From Streptomyces actinomycinicus (GTDB taxonomy: Bacteria > Actinomycetota > Actinomycetes > Streptomycetales > Streptomycetaceae), in NCBI RefSeq assembly GCF_016741775.1, contig NZ_JAERRK010000006.1, positions 310,001 to 374,000 on the forward strand: a stretch of DNA of 64,000 bases, written 5' to 3'. Shown here piece by piece: positions 1-8,929 of this stretch; within the stretch, counting starts at the first letter, position 1, and each line of letters begins with the position of its first letter. Position numbers and translations under genes: made by a program. The notes beneath the pieces are model-generated. The model did not search any database and was not told the origin of the DNA. It saw only the letters and a list, made by a program, of their open reading frames with translations.

Positions 1-1157
1 ACGCTGGGCGCCTCCCAGCAGGCGAGCATGCCGAGCGGGGCGGAGACGGAGGTCTCGGCGAACTCGGTGCGCCGCTCGCCGATCAGCAGCGGCGGACTGT
101 GCCCGGCACCGGCCAGGGTGACCTTGCGCAGGGCGGGCTCGCAGTAGGCGAACAGGGCGGTGGCCGTACGGGCGGGCTCGGTCAGCCGCAGCAGCAGTTC
201 GAGGTCGGACAGGACGGCGACCGGGTCCTCGCCCTCCATCACGGCGTAGGCGCGCAGGGAGGCGCGCAGCCGGCCCATGGCGGCGACCGCACTGGGTCCG
301 GAGCCGCTGACCGAGCCGACGCAGAGACCGAGGGCGGCGTCCGGCAGCGGCAGCGCGTCGTACCAGTCGCCGCCGCCGCGCGGGCCGGTGCGGTGCCGGG
401 CGGCGAGCTGGACGCCGGCCACGCGGGGCAGCCGGGACGGCAGCAGCTCCTCGGTGATGGTCGCCACGCACGCGCGCGTGCGCTCGACCTCGACCAGCCG
501 GGCGAGGTGCTCGGTGGCGTACCGGACGTAGAGGCCGGCGAGGTGGCGCTGGCGTTCGTGCGGTTCGGCCGGTTCGTCGTAGAGCCAGACGACGGCGCCG
601 AGGCGGCCGGCGGAGTCGGAGGCCAGGGGGATCGCATAGCTGGCGGCGTAGCCGAGGCGGGCGGCCACCTCGCGGTGCCGGGGATGGAGGCCGTCCTCGG
701 CGAACAGGTCCGGGTGGACGACCTCGGCGGTGCCGCTCGTGTCGTAGGGCAGGGCGCCGGGCGGCACGGTCTCGATGTGGCCGAGATCGGCGCGGCCGAG
801 GCCGAGGCCGAGGGTGGTGCGCGGGCCGAGTCCGTCGCCGGGCTCCAGGACGACCAGGCCGCGCCGGGCGCCGACGAGGGCCGCCCCGGCGCGCAGCAGC
901 TCCTGCAGGGCGGGGTCCAGAGCGCTGGTGCGGGAGAGGCGCTCGGTGAGTTCGTGGAGCGTCGTGAGGTCCGAGACCCAGCCGGCCAGGCGGTCCTGGA
1001 GGAGAGTGCCGGGGGCGGGGGTGTGGGGAGCGGGGACCGCGGCGGTGTCCGGGGCGGGACCGGCGCCGGAGGCGGGAGGGGTGGGCGCGACAGTGTGTGC
1101 GGGAGTGGGAACCGCTGAATCGATTCCAGCCACTTTCGGGGGATGCGGGGCGCTCAT
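1..1157 (-). CDS. GAF domain SpoIIE-type PP2C phosphatase (partial)
   Basis: The reading frame opens at ATG 1157 on the minus strand and is still open at the window edge, so the C-terminus is missing. After a Pro/Ala-rich N-terminal tail of about 50 residues comes a GAF-like sensor region (roughly residues 60-210). The start of a SpoIIE/PP2C phosphatase domain follows, with the typical LLPSRLP, GGDWYDA and AGHSPPLL elements. The Asp of GGDWYD is an expected metal ligand. In Streptomyces this family dephosphorylates anti-anti-sigma factors and so controls alternative sigma factors; the RsbW-like ATPase at 4452 and SigF-type factors at 41.7-43.9 kb are possible partners by family only. No strong ribosome binding site is visible. 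The family call is firm; the target is unknown. Confidence 0.85.
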   Translation of the reverse strand, partial: MSAPHPPKVAGIDSAVPTPAHTVAPTPPASGAGPAPDTAAVPAPHTPAPGTLLQDRLAGWVSDLTTLHELTERLSRTSALDPALQELLRAGAALVGARRGLVVLEPGDGLGPRTTLGLGLGRADLGHIETVPPGALPYDTSGTAEVVHPDLFAEDGLHPRHREVAARLGYAASYAIPLASDSAGRLGAVVWLYDEPAEPHERQRHLAGLYVRYATEHLARLVEVERTRACVATITEELLPSRLPRVAGVQLAARHRTGPRGGGDWYDALPLPDAALGLCVGSVSGSGPSAVAAMGRLRASLRAYAVMEGEDPVAVLSDLELLLRLTEPARTATALFAYCEPALRKVTLAGAGHSPPLLIGERRTEFAETSVSAPLGMLACWEAPS

Positions 1158-1769
1158 GGCGTCCGGCTTTCAGACCGGTGCGTTTTGCTCAGAAGCATCG
1201 CAAACCCCCATGTCATTCTGCGCCGCTAGCAGTGTCTCCACATGTACACGCACTCGTGAGGGGATGTCCAGCATTGTCCTGCCGGGATTCCTGGTGTCCG
1301 TGGGGCGGACGTGGGTTTTCGCCCGAACCCCTTGTGTTACTGGAAAGTTGGCTCAAAACTGCCTTAGGTATCGGTTCATTGCGGTCGACTGGCCTTGCTC
1401 GACGGAGCGTCACAGCGGTCGTGATGGGTACGTACTCGGAGAAGGCCAGGGGCGGTTGGGGGCCGCCCGGAACCTGGCGACGGACCCGGGCGTCATAGCC
1501 ACCGACGGCCGAGCCCCATCCTCCCGTGGCGGAGGCGGAGAGAAATACGCGCGACGGCAAAACGCCAGACTTCGCCACCCCACGCCGCAGCCGTGCTTCT
1601 GATGGACGCACTACGAACGCGGACGCGGCCAACGCTCGACCCCCTGGGGTACCCCATGCCGTGCACGGGGGCGTGATGCGCCAATAGGTACGCACAGTGA
1701 AGTGATCGACACATGATGTGATGTGGTCCACGGTGTTGCCAGCGGTGCAACGGAAAGGAACGAGCGCTC
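1158..1769. other. 612-bp intergenic region, no gene seen
   Basis: This gap lies between the divergent phosphatase and prim-pol-like genes. Open frames exist on both strands but show no family resemblance and no good start signals, so I treat them as chance. It should hold the divergent promoters. I do not see a clear hairpin, repeat or recognised operator. Confidence 0.5.
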
Positions 1770-2435
1770 ATGCGCGAGATCCTCGGAAGGCGACGCAGGC
1801 TCCTGTCCAGGCGGAACGACGGGAGGCCTGAGCTGATCAGCGCGGCCCTGACCTTCGCGGCGGAATGGCAGTGGCCGGTACTCCCGGGTGTGGCCCCGGA
1901 CCCGCAGGGGCGGGCCCGCTGCGCCTGCCCCGACCCGGAGTGCACGGTGCCCGGTGCCCACCCCTTCGACCCCGGCCTGCTCGCGGCCACCACCGACCCG
2001 CGCATGGTGCGCTGGTGGTGGACCAACCGGCCGGGCGCGCCGATCGTCCTGGCCACCGGCGGCGCGGCGCCCTGCGCGGTCAGCCTGCCGGCGCTCGCCG
2101 CCTCCCGCGCCCTCGCCCTGCTCGACCGGCGCGGCATGCGGCTCGGCCCGGTGATCGCCTCGCCGGCCCGCTGGGCGCTGCTCGTCAAGCCCTACTCCAT
2201 GGAGCAGCTCGGCGAACTGCTCTACGCCAAGGACTTCGTCCCCGGCTCCCTGCGCTTCCACGGCGAGGGCGGCTACCTCGCCCTGCCCCCGTCCGAGACC
2301 GGCCAGGGCGCCGTCCGCTGGGAGCGTGCCCCGCTGCCCGGCTCGGCCTCGCCGTGGGTGCCGGACGTGGAGGCCGTGGTGGACGCCGTGGTCGACGCCC
2401 TCACTCGTACGGGTGTGAGCGCGCCCGAGTTGTAG
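1770..2435 (+). CDS. Degenerate bifunctional primase/polymerase-like protein
   Basis: A 221-residue protein related to the N-terminal prim-pol (archaeo-eukaryotic primase fold) domain common in Streptomyces. It keeps the Cys/His cluster of the family start (CACPDPEC, then GAHPFD near residues 50-65) and the late GGYLALPPSET strand that matches the family's GGYxVxPxS element. The DxD metal-binding pair expected in the middle of the fold is absent: the equivalent stretch reads APCAVSLPALAA. The protein is therefore probably not an active polymerase. The ATG is preceded by GGAAAGGA at a good distance. The gene at 9531 is a paralogue that keeps the catalytic residues. No function is known to me for the degenerate form. 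Confidence 0.7.
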   Translation: MREILGRRRRLLSRRNDGRPELISAALTFAAEWQWPVLPGVAPDPQGRARCACPDPECTVPGAHPFDPGLLAATTDPRMVRWWWTNRPGAPIVLATGGAAPCAVSLPALAASRALALLDRRGMRLGPVIASPARWALLVKPYSMEQLGELLYAKDFVPGSLRFHGEGGYLALPPSETGQGAVRWERAPLPGSASPWVPDVEAVVDAVVDALTRTGVSAPEL

Positions 2436-2489
2436 GGGTGTCGGGCGTGACGGGCCGGGCACGCCCCGCGCGCTCGTTACATTCCGCAC

Positions 2490-3080
2490 ATGCTGCGTCA
2501 TTCCGGGGGACACCGTGCCCCACAGTCGCACCGCGGCGGACGGGATCCGCGAAGGCTCCGTCTGCTCGGTCTCGTGGGCGTCGTGGCGGCCCTGGCCGCG
2601 CTGCCGCTGGCGGTGGCGTCCGCGGGGCAGGTGGGCGACGCCGGGCGGGCCCCCGCGCCGGCCGCTCCCCGGGACGCCAAGCCCCGGCCGGAGACCGCCG
2701 GCCGTTCCCCCTTCCTGCTCGGCATCGGGCTGGCCACCGCGGCCCGCTGCGGACCCGAACTCACCTCACCCGACGGCATCGAAGCCCAGACCTGTGTGCT
2801 GACGCAGGGCGAGGACACCTGGGCGCGCACCTACTACCGCAATGCCACGGGCCGGTCGCTGGACTCCGTGCTGAGCCTGATGGGGCCGGGCGGCCGGACC
2901 GTGCAGATGCGCTGTGCCACCGGGGCCGACGACGAGCCCGCCACCTGTGAGACGCCCCGCGAGCGCAGCCGGGGCGGACCGGACGCCTACACGGCCGTCA
3001 CCGAGTTCGCCGGGCGCGGCGACGACGGGGCGCTGCTGCTCCGTTCCGGCAGCAACTCCTCGGCCGCGCCGGGAAGTTGA
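2490..3080 (+). CDS. Secreted or membrane-anchored hypothetical protein
   Basis: A 196-residue protein with an Arg-rich N-terminus (residues 8-23) followed by one hydrophobic segment (about 24-45, LLGLVGVVAALAALPLAVASA). This suggests a signal peptide or N-terminal anchor. The exported part is about 150 residues and contains four Cys residues (AARCGPE, QTCVL, MRCATG, ATCETP) that could form two disulfides. I do not recognise the family. The start is the first ATG after the previous gene's stop and lacks a strong ribosome binding site, so it may be off by some codons. It lies 54 bp after the prim-pol-like gene on the same strand. Confidence 0.6.
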   Translation: MLRHSGGHRAPQSHRGGRDPRRLRLLGLVGVVAALAALPLAVASAGQVGDAGRAPAPAAPRDAKPRPETAGRSPFLLGIGLATAARCGPELTSPDGIEAQTCVLTQGEDTWARTYYRNATGRSLDSVLSLMGPGGRTVQMRCATGADDEPATCETPRERSRGGPDAYTAVTEFAGRGDDGALLLRSGSNSSAAPGS

Positions 3081-3145
3081 GATCCGGCGGAGCCGGCAGC
3101 CGATGTCCGGCGACGCGTGGTACACCGCTCGCGGACATGGAAAGA

Positions 3146-3183
3146 CCCGGTTGCTGGCGACGGGGGATGCACCAGCAACCGGG
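3146..3183. terminator. Hairpin between convergent genes
   Basis: Perfect 12-bp inverted repeat (CCCGGTTGCTGG and its complement) with a 14-nt loop, between the stop of the secreted protein gene and the convergent DUF5926 gene. There is no U-run, as is usual for Streptomyces terminators; it could serve both strands. Confidence 0.7.
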
Positions 3184-3345
3184 CTATTGGAACGGTAACA
3201 AGAGATCGGCGGTTCGCAAATTCCGTCCGGCTTATTCGGACACCGATTTCCCTCTCGAACCCGGGAGTTGTGACAGGAGTCACCTGTTGTGCTGCCCGGC
3301 TTCACGGCTGACCGACCGTTCAGCCGTGAGACGCGGGTCCGGACG

Positions 3346-4308
3346 TCAGCTGAGCGTGACCTGCCGGTTGGTCAGCCCCCCGCGCGCCCGGCGCTCGTCC
3401 GCGGTGAGCGGCTCGGTGGCCGCGAGGGCGACGGCGAGGCGCTCGGCGAACTCGCCGGCCGGCTTCTCCACGTCCTCGGCCATGACCCCGCTCGGCAGGT
3501 CCCAGACCGGCACGGTGAGCCCGTGAGCACGGAAGGAACCGACGAGCCGGGTGCCCTCGCCGAGGCTGGAGCCGCCCGCCGCGTGCAGTCGCGCGAGAGC
3601 GTCCAGAAGCTGCTCCTCCGGGTGCGGCATGACCCAGCGCAGGTGGTTCTTCTCGGGGGTCTCGCACCAGTAGGCGGCGTCCACCCCGAAGAGCTTCACG
3701 GTCGGGATGGCGGCGGCGTTGGCCCGCTCCAGGGAGGCGGTCACCTCCGGCGTGGCGTTCTCCGCGTCCGGCACCCAGAACTCGAAGCCGCTGTGCACGA
3801 CCGGTTCGAAAGCGCCCTCCGCGTCGAGGAGGTCCTGCAGCCGCGGTCCGTCGGCGGGGGCGCGGCGGCCCTGCACCGGGGTGCCGGGCTCGGCCTCCAG
3901 GGCGCGCAGCAGCGTGTCGGCGAGGTCACGGCTGATGTCGCCGGACGCCGTGTCGTTCTGCAGGCCGAGCAGGACCGAGCCGTCGTCGCGGCGCAGCGCC
4001 GGCCAGGCCATCGGCAGGACGGTGGCCAGGGTGACCGACGGGACGCCCTCGGGCAGGCCGTCCTTCAGGGTCAGCTCGACCGTCGCGGCCGGGACCAGCT
4101 CGCGCAGCGCGACCCAGTCGCACTCGCCCGGCAGGTTCTCGAACGGGCGCTGCACCAGCTCGGTCACGGCGTGCGCGGCGGCCCGGCCGTGGCAGGCCTT
4201 GTACCGCCGGCCGCTGCCGCAGGGGCAGGGTTCGCGGGCGCCGACAACCGGGATCTCCCCGTCGATCAGCTGCGGCTTGGCCTTCGTCTGGGGTCGCTTC
4301 TTGGCCAT
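3346..4308 (-). CDS. DUF5926 family protein with SEC-C motif
   Basis: A 320-residue protein. It opens with a Lys-rich tail ([11 protein letters not shown]), then a SEC-C zinc-binding motif near residues 27-40 ([16 protein letters not shown]) like the one at the C-terminus of SecA. The rest matches what I know as DUF5926, an actinobacterial family of unknown role. GGGAGA sits upstream of the ATG at a good spacing, which supports the start. The SEC-C motif suggests zinc-dependent contact with ribosome, SecB-like or nucleic acid partners, but that is inference from the motif only. Confidence 0.85.
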   Translation of the reverse strand: MAKKRPQTKAKPQLIDGEIPVVGAREPCPCGSGRRYKACHGRAAAHAVTELVQRPFENLPGECDWVALRELVPAATVELTLKDGLPEGVPSVTLATVLPMAWPALRRDDGSVLLGLQNDTASGDISRDLADTLLRALEAEPGTPVQGRRAPADGPRLQDLLDAEGAFEPVVHSGFEFWVPDAENATPEVTASLERANAAAIPTVKLFGVDAAYWCETPEKNHLRWVMPHPEEQLLDALARLHAAGGSSLGEGTRLVGSFRAHGLTVPVWDLPSGVMAEDVEKPAGEFAERLAVALAATEPLTADERRARGGLTNRQVTLS

Positions 4309-4451
4309 GGTGGGGTCTCCCGGTTACGGCTCTTCTGGTACGGCGGGAGCCTAGCCGTTCGAGCCATGACCGACGGGAACCTGTGGACAACGCACGGGCG
4401 CTCGACGCCAGTGGTGTGAACCTGCGGACGGCGGACCGGTGCCGGCCGGGT

Positions 4452-5225
4452 TCAGTCGAAGTCCTCGAACGCGTCCGTGAGGTCCAGTCCGGACAGGTCC
4501 GGCAGTGACATGTCCGACCGGCCCGGACCCGGGAGGCCGAGGCCGGGGCGGTCCTGGACCGGGCGGCCCGGCTCCGGCCGGCCCAGAGCGGGCAGTGCCA
4601 CGTCCGCAGGCGTGAGGTCCGTGAGCGTCAGGTCCGGCAGCGCGGAAGGCGTGACGCGCGTAGCGAAGGCGTCGCGCCGGCACACGGCATCGGGATCGTG
4701 GACGTCATCGTGGACCAGCACCCAGACCGTCACCTCGCCCCGGACGCCGTCCCGGACGCCCCAGTCGTCGGCGAGGGCCGTGATGATGTTCAGTCCCCGG
4801 CCGCCGTGCGCGGTGACCGAGGGGGTGGCCGGCGCCGGGCGCGTCGGACCACCGCCGTCCGTGACCTCCACGACGAGCCGCCCGCGCGCGTCCACCCGCC
4901 ATGCGGCGCGGACGTCGCCGTCACCGGCCGGCGCGTCTCCCAGTGGCCGGCCGTGTTTGCACGCATTGCTCAAAAGTTCCGAAAGGATCAGCACGGCGTC
5001 GTCGATGACCGACTCCGACACACCACCGCTGCGCAACTGCGCCCGCATCCGGTGCCGCGCCTTGCCCACGCCCGCAGGACCGTGGGGAACGGCCATGCTC
5101 GACGACGTCGGCACCTCCTGTGCCACCACCAACGCCACCCCCGAGACCTCCTTTGCCCCACGCCACGGTGTGGATGCCCCATTGGCCTGTACCGGAAACC
5201 GGCCAATCCCCTTCCGCTGACGCAT
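4452..5225 (-). CDS. RsbW-like ATP-binding protein
   Basis: A HATPase_c protein of the serine kinase/anti-sigma type found in many copies in Streptomyces. The ATPase core is clear: an N-box (ILSELLSNACKHG), a G1-like element (VEVTDGGG) and GGRGLNII. The C-terminal 70 residues are a Pro/Leu/Asp-rich tail with LTDLTPAD- and GRPEPGRP-type repetition, unusual for the family and probably disordered. I chose the ATG at 5225 (MRQRKGIGRF), the start I remember for this family. An in-frame ATG at 5297 (MSTVSTGF) lies about 19 nt after GGAGGAA and is the main alternative. Such proteins phosphorylate or sequester anti-anti-sigma or sigma partners. The partner here cannot be read from the sequence. Confidence 0.75.
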   Translation of the reverse strand: MRQRKGIGRFPVQANGASTPWRGAKEVSGVALVVAQEVPTSSSMAVPHGPAGVGKARHRMRAQLRSGGVSESVIDDAVLILSELLSNACKHGRPLGDAPAGDGDVRAAWRVDARGRLVVEVTDGGGPTRPAPATPSVTAHGGRGLNIITALADDWGVRDGVRGEVTVWVLVHDDVHDPDAVCRRDAFATRVTPSALPDLTLTDLTPADVALPALGRPEPGRPVQDRPGLGLPGPGRSDMSLPDLSGLDLTDAFEDFD

Positions 5226-5382
5226 TCGAAACGGGCGTGTGCACGACGAACGCGCCGGAGCACTCCCTGTGACGAAGCCTGTGCTTACAGTGCTCATTCC
5301 TGGCCGGAAACGACCGTTCCTCCGGTGATCCACCGGGCGGCCGTCCGCGCCTCCGCTGCCGTCGGGCATCCGGCCGGTCCCC

Positions 5383-5493
5383 GGCCTCTCGCCCGTCGGG
5401 CTCAGTGGCCGGTTCCGCGGCCTCTCGGCCGCCGGGCTCAGTGGCCGCTTCCCGGCCTCTCGGCCGTCGGGTTCAGTGGCCGGTTCCGCGGCC
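5383..5493. repeat. 36-bp tandem repeat at the end of the phosphodiesterase gene
   Basis: Three head-to-tail copies of about 35-36 bp; the CAGTGGCC element recurs at 5403, 5439 and 5474. The right-most copy is the 3' end of the glycerophosphodiesterase gene, including its stop codon. The other two are extra copies of that gene end lying beyond the stop. Confidence 0.85.
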
Positions 5494-6312
5494 CAGTTGC
5501 CGCAGCACCGCGTGCGGGCGGTTGGTGATGATGGCGTCGATGCCCATCTCCACGCAGAGGTCGACGTCCTCGGGCTCGTTCACGGTCCACACGTGGACCT
5601 GGTGGCCGGCCCGCTTCAGCCGCTCCACGTAGCCGGGGTGGCTGCGGAGGATGCGGATCGAGGGGCCCGCGATGTGCACGCCCGCGGGCAGCCGCCCGTC
5701 GCGCAGCCGGGGCGAGAGGAACTGGACCAGGTAGACCGTGGGCAGTGTCGGTGCCGCGGCACGTACGCGGTGCAGCGAGCGCGCCGAAAAGCTCATGATC
5801 CTCACCGGGGACTCGGCGGCCGAGGCCGGGGCGTCCAGCCCGAAACGCTTCAGCAGGGTCAGCAGCCGCTCCTCGACCTGGCCCGCCCAGCGCGTGGGGT
5901 GCTTGGTCTCGATGGCCAGCTCCACCCGCCGCCCGGCGTCCGCGACCAGCTCCAGCAGCCGCTCCAGGGTGAGTACGGAGGTCTCCCCGAGGTCCTCCGG
6001 CCGACGCTCCCAGTCGGGCTCCTCGTCGCGTCCGCGCCAGGCCTCGCGGGTCTTCCACGAGCCGAAGTCGAGAGCGGCCAGATCGGCCAGTTCCAGGGCG
6101 GAGACGGCGCCGCGGCCGTTGGAGGTACGGTTCACCCGCCGGTCGTGGACACAGACCAGGTGGCCGTCCGCGGTCAGTCGTACGTCACACTCCAGGGCGT
6201 CCGCGCCGTCCTCGATCGCCTTCCGGTAGGCGGCGAGGGTGTGTTCGGGGGCGTCCTCGGAGGCGCCCCGGTGGGCGACGACCTGGATGGAGTGCTGTCG
6301 TGCGTGGGTCAC
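5473..6312 (-). CDS. Glycerophosphodiester phosphodiesterase
   Basis: A 279-residue GDPD-family enzyme, which hydrolyses glycerophosphodiesters to glycerol-3-phosphate and an alcohol. The signature is complete: VVAHRGASEDAPEHTLAAY near the N-terminus (catalytic His-Arg and metal-binding Glu), then ALECDVRLTADGHLVCVHDRRVNRTSNG with the ExD and HD metal/acid-base residues. The TIM-barrel end is recognisable (VHVWTVNEPEDV, GIDAIITNRP). There is no signal peptide, so it is likely cytoplasmic. It stands alone, divergent from the HtrA gene. Its final codons (LGRGTGH and stop) are copied in the adjacent tandem repeat. Confidence 0.93.
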   Translation of the reverse strand: MTHARQHSIQVVAHRGASEDAPEHTLAAYRKAIEDGADALECDVRLTADGHLVCVHDRRVNRTSNGRGAVSALELADLAALDFGSWKTREAWRGRDEEPDWERRPEDLGETSVLTLERLLELVADAGRRVELAIETKHPTRWAGQVEERLLTLLKRFGLDAPASAAESPVRIMSFSARSLHRVRAAAPTLPTVYLVQFLSPRLRDGRLPAGVHIAGPSIRILRSHPGYVERLKRAGHQVHVWTVNEPEDVDLCVEMGIDAIITNRPHAVLRQLGRGTGH

Positions 6313-6388
6313 CGCGTCATGGTGCCACCGTCGCCGGGTACACGTGGCGGCACGTAGGCGTCCGTGAGGCGAACGGGGCGTTCACCCG

Positions 6389-6430
6389 GATCCTTTATAT
6401 AACCTTTGCGTTGAAGATCCTATATAAAGA
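6389..6430. promoter_or_regulatory. AT-rich inverted repeat upstream of HtrA gene
   Basis: CTTTATATA at 6393-6401 and TATATAAAG at 6421-6429 form perfect 9-bp inverted arms around a 19-nt spacer. GATCCT also precedes each AT box as a direct repeat. This is strikingly AT-rich for this genome and lies about 110-150 bp upstream of the protease start in the divergent intergenic region. It is probably a regulator-binding site or promoter for one or both genes; the binding protein is unknown. Confidence 0.55.
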
Positions 6431-6540
6431 GGACCGCCGGACTCACAGCCACCGCTTATGGTGCTCTGACGGCCCGTGGGAAAAGCTGACTGCAGACCAG
6501 TGCGACCGACGACAGCAGGCGTGGATCGAGGAGAAGACCT

Positions 6541-7986
6541 GTGAGCACCGACAACGAGGGCAACGTGGTACCTCCGGCCCCGTCCGCACCCCCCGTGCCG
6601 GTGGCCTCTCCCGCGGCTTCTCCGCAGGGCCCCGCGCCCGCGGGGAACGAGCCGACGGCGCAGCTCCCGCCCGTACCCCAGGACCCTGCGCCCGCGGCGG
6701 CGGCCCCGTCCGCACCCGGCCAGGGCCCGGCGCACCAGCCCGGCCCGGCACCCGACGGCTCCTGGCCGCCCCCGCCGCCGTCCCCCGGTTACGGCCACGG
6801 CGGAGCCGGCGGCCCGGCCGCCGGCTGGGGAGCCGCGTACCAGCAGCCCGCCCCCACGCCGCCGCGCAACGGACGCGGTGGACTCGTGGCGGCCGTCCTC
6901 GTGGCCGCGCTCGTCGCGGGCGGTCTGGGCGGCGGCCTCGGCTACACCCTGGCCAAGGACCAGGACGACCGGGGCTCGACCACCGTCTCCGCCTCCGACG
7001 GCAGCGCCTCCCAGGTCAAGCGCGCGCCCGGCACGATCGCCAACGTGGCCGCCGGGGCACTGCCCAGCACGGTCACCATCGAGGCGGAGAGCACCAACGG
7101 CGAGGGCGGCACGGGCACCGGGTTCGTCTTCGACACCCAGGGCCACATCGTCACCAACAACCACGTCGTCGCGGAGGCCGTGGACGGCGGCAAGCTCTCC
7201 GCGACCTTCCCGAACGGCAAGAAGTACGACGCCGAGATCGTCGGCCACGCGCAGGGCTACGACGTCGCGGTCATCAAGCTCAAGAACGCCCCCTCGGACC
7301 TGAAGCCGCTCGCACTCGGCGACTCCGACAAGGTGGCCGTCGGCGACGAGACCATCGCCATCGGTGCGCCCTTCGGCCTGTCCAACACGGTGACCACCGG
7401 CATCATCAGCGCCAAGAACCGTCCGGTGGCCTCCAGCGACGGGGGCTCCGCCAGCAAGCCGTCGTACATGAGCGCCCTGCAGACCGACGCCTCCATCAAC
7501 CCGGGCAACTCCGGCGGCCCGCTGCTGAACGCCTCCGGCGCGGTCATCGGCATCAACTCGGCGATCCAGTCCAGCAGCAGCGGCGGCTTCGGCACCGGCC
7601 AGGCCGGCTCGATCGGCCTGGGCTTCGCCATCCCGATCAACCAGGCCAAGTACGTCGCCCAGGAGCTGATCAAGTCCGGCAAGCCGGTGTACGCGCGCAT
7701 CGGCGCGTCGGTGTCCCTGGAGGGCTCCACCGACGGCGCCAAGATCACCGAACAGGGCACGAGCGGCTCCGCCGCGGTCGAGTCGGGCGGGCCGGCGGCC
7801 AAGGCCGGCCTCAAGCCCGGTGACGTCATCACCCGGCTCGACGACCACGTGATCGACAGCGGACCGACCCTGATCGGCGAGATCTGGACCCACAAGCCGG
7901 GCGACAAGGTGGAGATCACCTACAAGCGTGGCGGCGCGGAGCACACGGTGACGCTGACGCTCGGATCGAGGGTCGGCGACAACTGA
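6541..7986 (+). CDS. HtrA/DegP-type membrane-anchored serine protease
   Basis: A 481-residue trypsin-like protease of the S1C (HtrA) type. Residues 1-110 are a Pro/Ala-rich cytoplasmic tail, and residues 114-137 form one membrane segment. The extracytoplasmic protease domain (about 165-370) carries the complete triad: His208 (TNNHVV), Asp241 (YDVAVIKL) and Ser324 (GNSGGP). A C-terminal PDZ domain spans about 385-475. The GTG start follows GAGGAG at a good distance. The family degrades or processes misfolded envelope proteins. The AT-rich inverted repeat upstream and a long leader suggest regulated expression. The architecture is the usual one for actinobacterial HtrA proteins. Confidence 0.93.
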   Translation: MSTDNEGNVVPPAPSAPPVPVASPAASPQGPAPAGNEPTAQLPPVPQDPAPAAAAPSAPGQGPAHQPGPAPDGSWPPPPPSPGYGHGGAGGPAAGWGAAYQQPAPTPPRNGRGGLVAAVLVAALVAGGLGGGLGYTLAKDQDDRGSTTVSASDGSASQVKRAPGTIANVAAGALPSTVTIEAESTNGEGGTGTGFVFDTQGHIVTNNHVVAEAVDGGKLSATFPNGKKYDAEIVGHAQGYDVAVIKLKNAPSDLKPLALGDSDKVAVGDETIAIGAPFGLSNTVTTGIISAKNRPVASSDGGSASKPSYMSALQTDASINPGNSGGPLLNASGAVIGINSAIQSSSSGGFGTGQAGSIGLGFAIPINQAKYVAQELIKSGKPVYARIGASVSLEGSTDGAKITEQGTSGSAAVESGGPAAKAGLKPGDVITRLDDHVIDSGPTLIGEIWTHKPGDKVEITYKRGGAEHTVTLTLGSRVGDN

Positions 7987-8144
7987 TCCGGGCACCGCGG
8001 GGGAGCCGGATCCCACGAGGCCCCAGTTCCCCGCCGTCCCCACGGCCGGACGGCCCACGGCCGGCCCGAGTGGACCATGCCTGCACGGCGCAGGGCCGAT
8101 CCCGGTACGCTGTACCCGCTCCGCTCCTGGTGGGCGGCAGCGAA

Positions 8145-8229
8145 GGTGGGTTGCCCGAGCGGCCTAAGGGAACGGTCTTGAAAACCGTCGTGGCGCGAGT
8201 CACCGTGGGTTCAAATCCCACACCCACCG
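8145..8229 (+). tRNA. tRNA-Ser(UGA)
   Basis: 85-nt class II tRNA with a 7-bp acceptor stem (GGTGGGT with ACCCACC), discriminator G and long variable arm. The anticodon loop CTTGAAA gives anticodon UGA (reads UCA). The T-arm GGGTTCAAATCCC is canonical. CCA is not encoded. Confidence 0.96.
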
Positions 8230-8239
8230 CAGTGGTTGA

Positions 8240-8272
8240 CGGCCCCTGACCAGGCATTCCGGTCGGGGGCCG
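8240..8272. terminator. Hairpin after tRNA-Ser(UGA)
   Basis: 12-bp stem (CGGCCCCTGACC with GGTCGGGGGCCG, one G-U pair on one strand) and a 9-nt loop, 11 nt past the tRNA and 20 nt from the stop of the convergent gene. Probably a bidirectional terminator without a U-run. Confidence 0.7.
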
Positions 8273-8292
8273 CTGCCGTCCCGGAACCGGGG

Positions 8293-8826
8293 TCAGAGGT
8301 ATTCGAAGAACCTGGTCCACCACGTGGCCCGGCCCTGGTGCGGGGGGTAGCCGGCCACGACGGCGCCGGGCACGTCGTCGGCGAGCCAGGTCACGCCGTC
8401 GTAGAGGCGGTGGAGCAGCCGTAGCGGGACCAGCACGTAGCCCAGGTCGGAGAGCGCGTCTTCCACCCTCCGGCGATCTCTTCCGGACAGCGCACCCTCC
8501 GCCACCGCCTGGTCCAGGTCCTCGTGGCTGTCCGGCCGCGGTGTGGTCACCGCGGCGAGGTCGCCGTAGTTGCTGAGCCGCACCGCGATGTGCACGTCGG
8601 CCTCTGTCGCCTGCCGCGGGATGCTCACGCGGAAGTAGCAACTGGCGTCCTGCACCGCGTCCAGGGAGCACGGCTGCCCGAAGTCCCTGCCCAGCCGCTC
8701 CTGGAGCCGGACCGCCCGTGCCCCGGCAGCCGCGTGGTCGAACCCGTCGGGGAACTCCAGATGCTCCGGCCCGGGAAGACGGTCCAGGGCGCGAAGCAGG
8801 TCGAGTACGCACTGCTCATCGTGCAT
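8293..8826 (-). CDS. Hypothetical protein downstream of SLATT gene
   Basis: A 177-residue protein I do not recognise. It is acidic to neutral with no signal peptide and no membrane segment. It appears globular, with a His/Asp-rich start (MHDEQCVLDLLRALD) and a Trp/Phe-rich end (ATWWTRFFEYL). Codon use matches the genome, so it looks like a real gene. It lies 103 bp downstream of the SLATT gene on the same strand and may be co-transcribed. That position makes a partner role to the SLATT protein possible but unproven. Confidence 0.6.
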   Translation of the reverse strand: MHDEQCVLDLLRALDRLPGPEHLEFPDGFDHAAAGARAVRLQERLGRDFGQPCSLDAVQDASCYFRVSIPRQATEADVHIAVRLSNYGDLAAVTTPRPDSHEDLDQAVAEGALSGRDRRRVEDALSDLGYVLVPLRLLHRLYDGVTWLADDVPGAVVAGYPPHQGRATWWTRFFEYL

Positions 8827-8929
8827 GCCGACCAGGCTACGGCCACGTCCCGACGAGGGCGCCGCGGGCGTGCCGGAGGCGGAGCACCTCGCCTGCGTGC
8901 GGCGGCTGCGGTGCCGTGGCGGCTTCGCT

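Noticed and set aside
1213..1731. 172-codon minus-strand frame in the first intergenic region
   Set aside because: No family resemblance, no ribosome site and composition unlike the neighbouring coding sequence.
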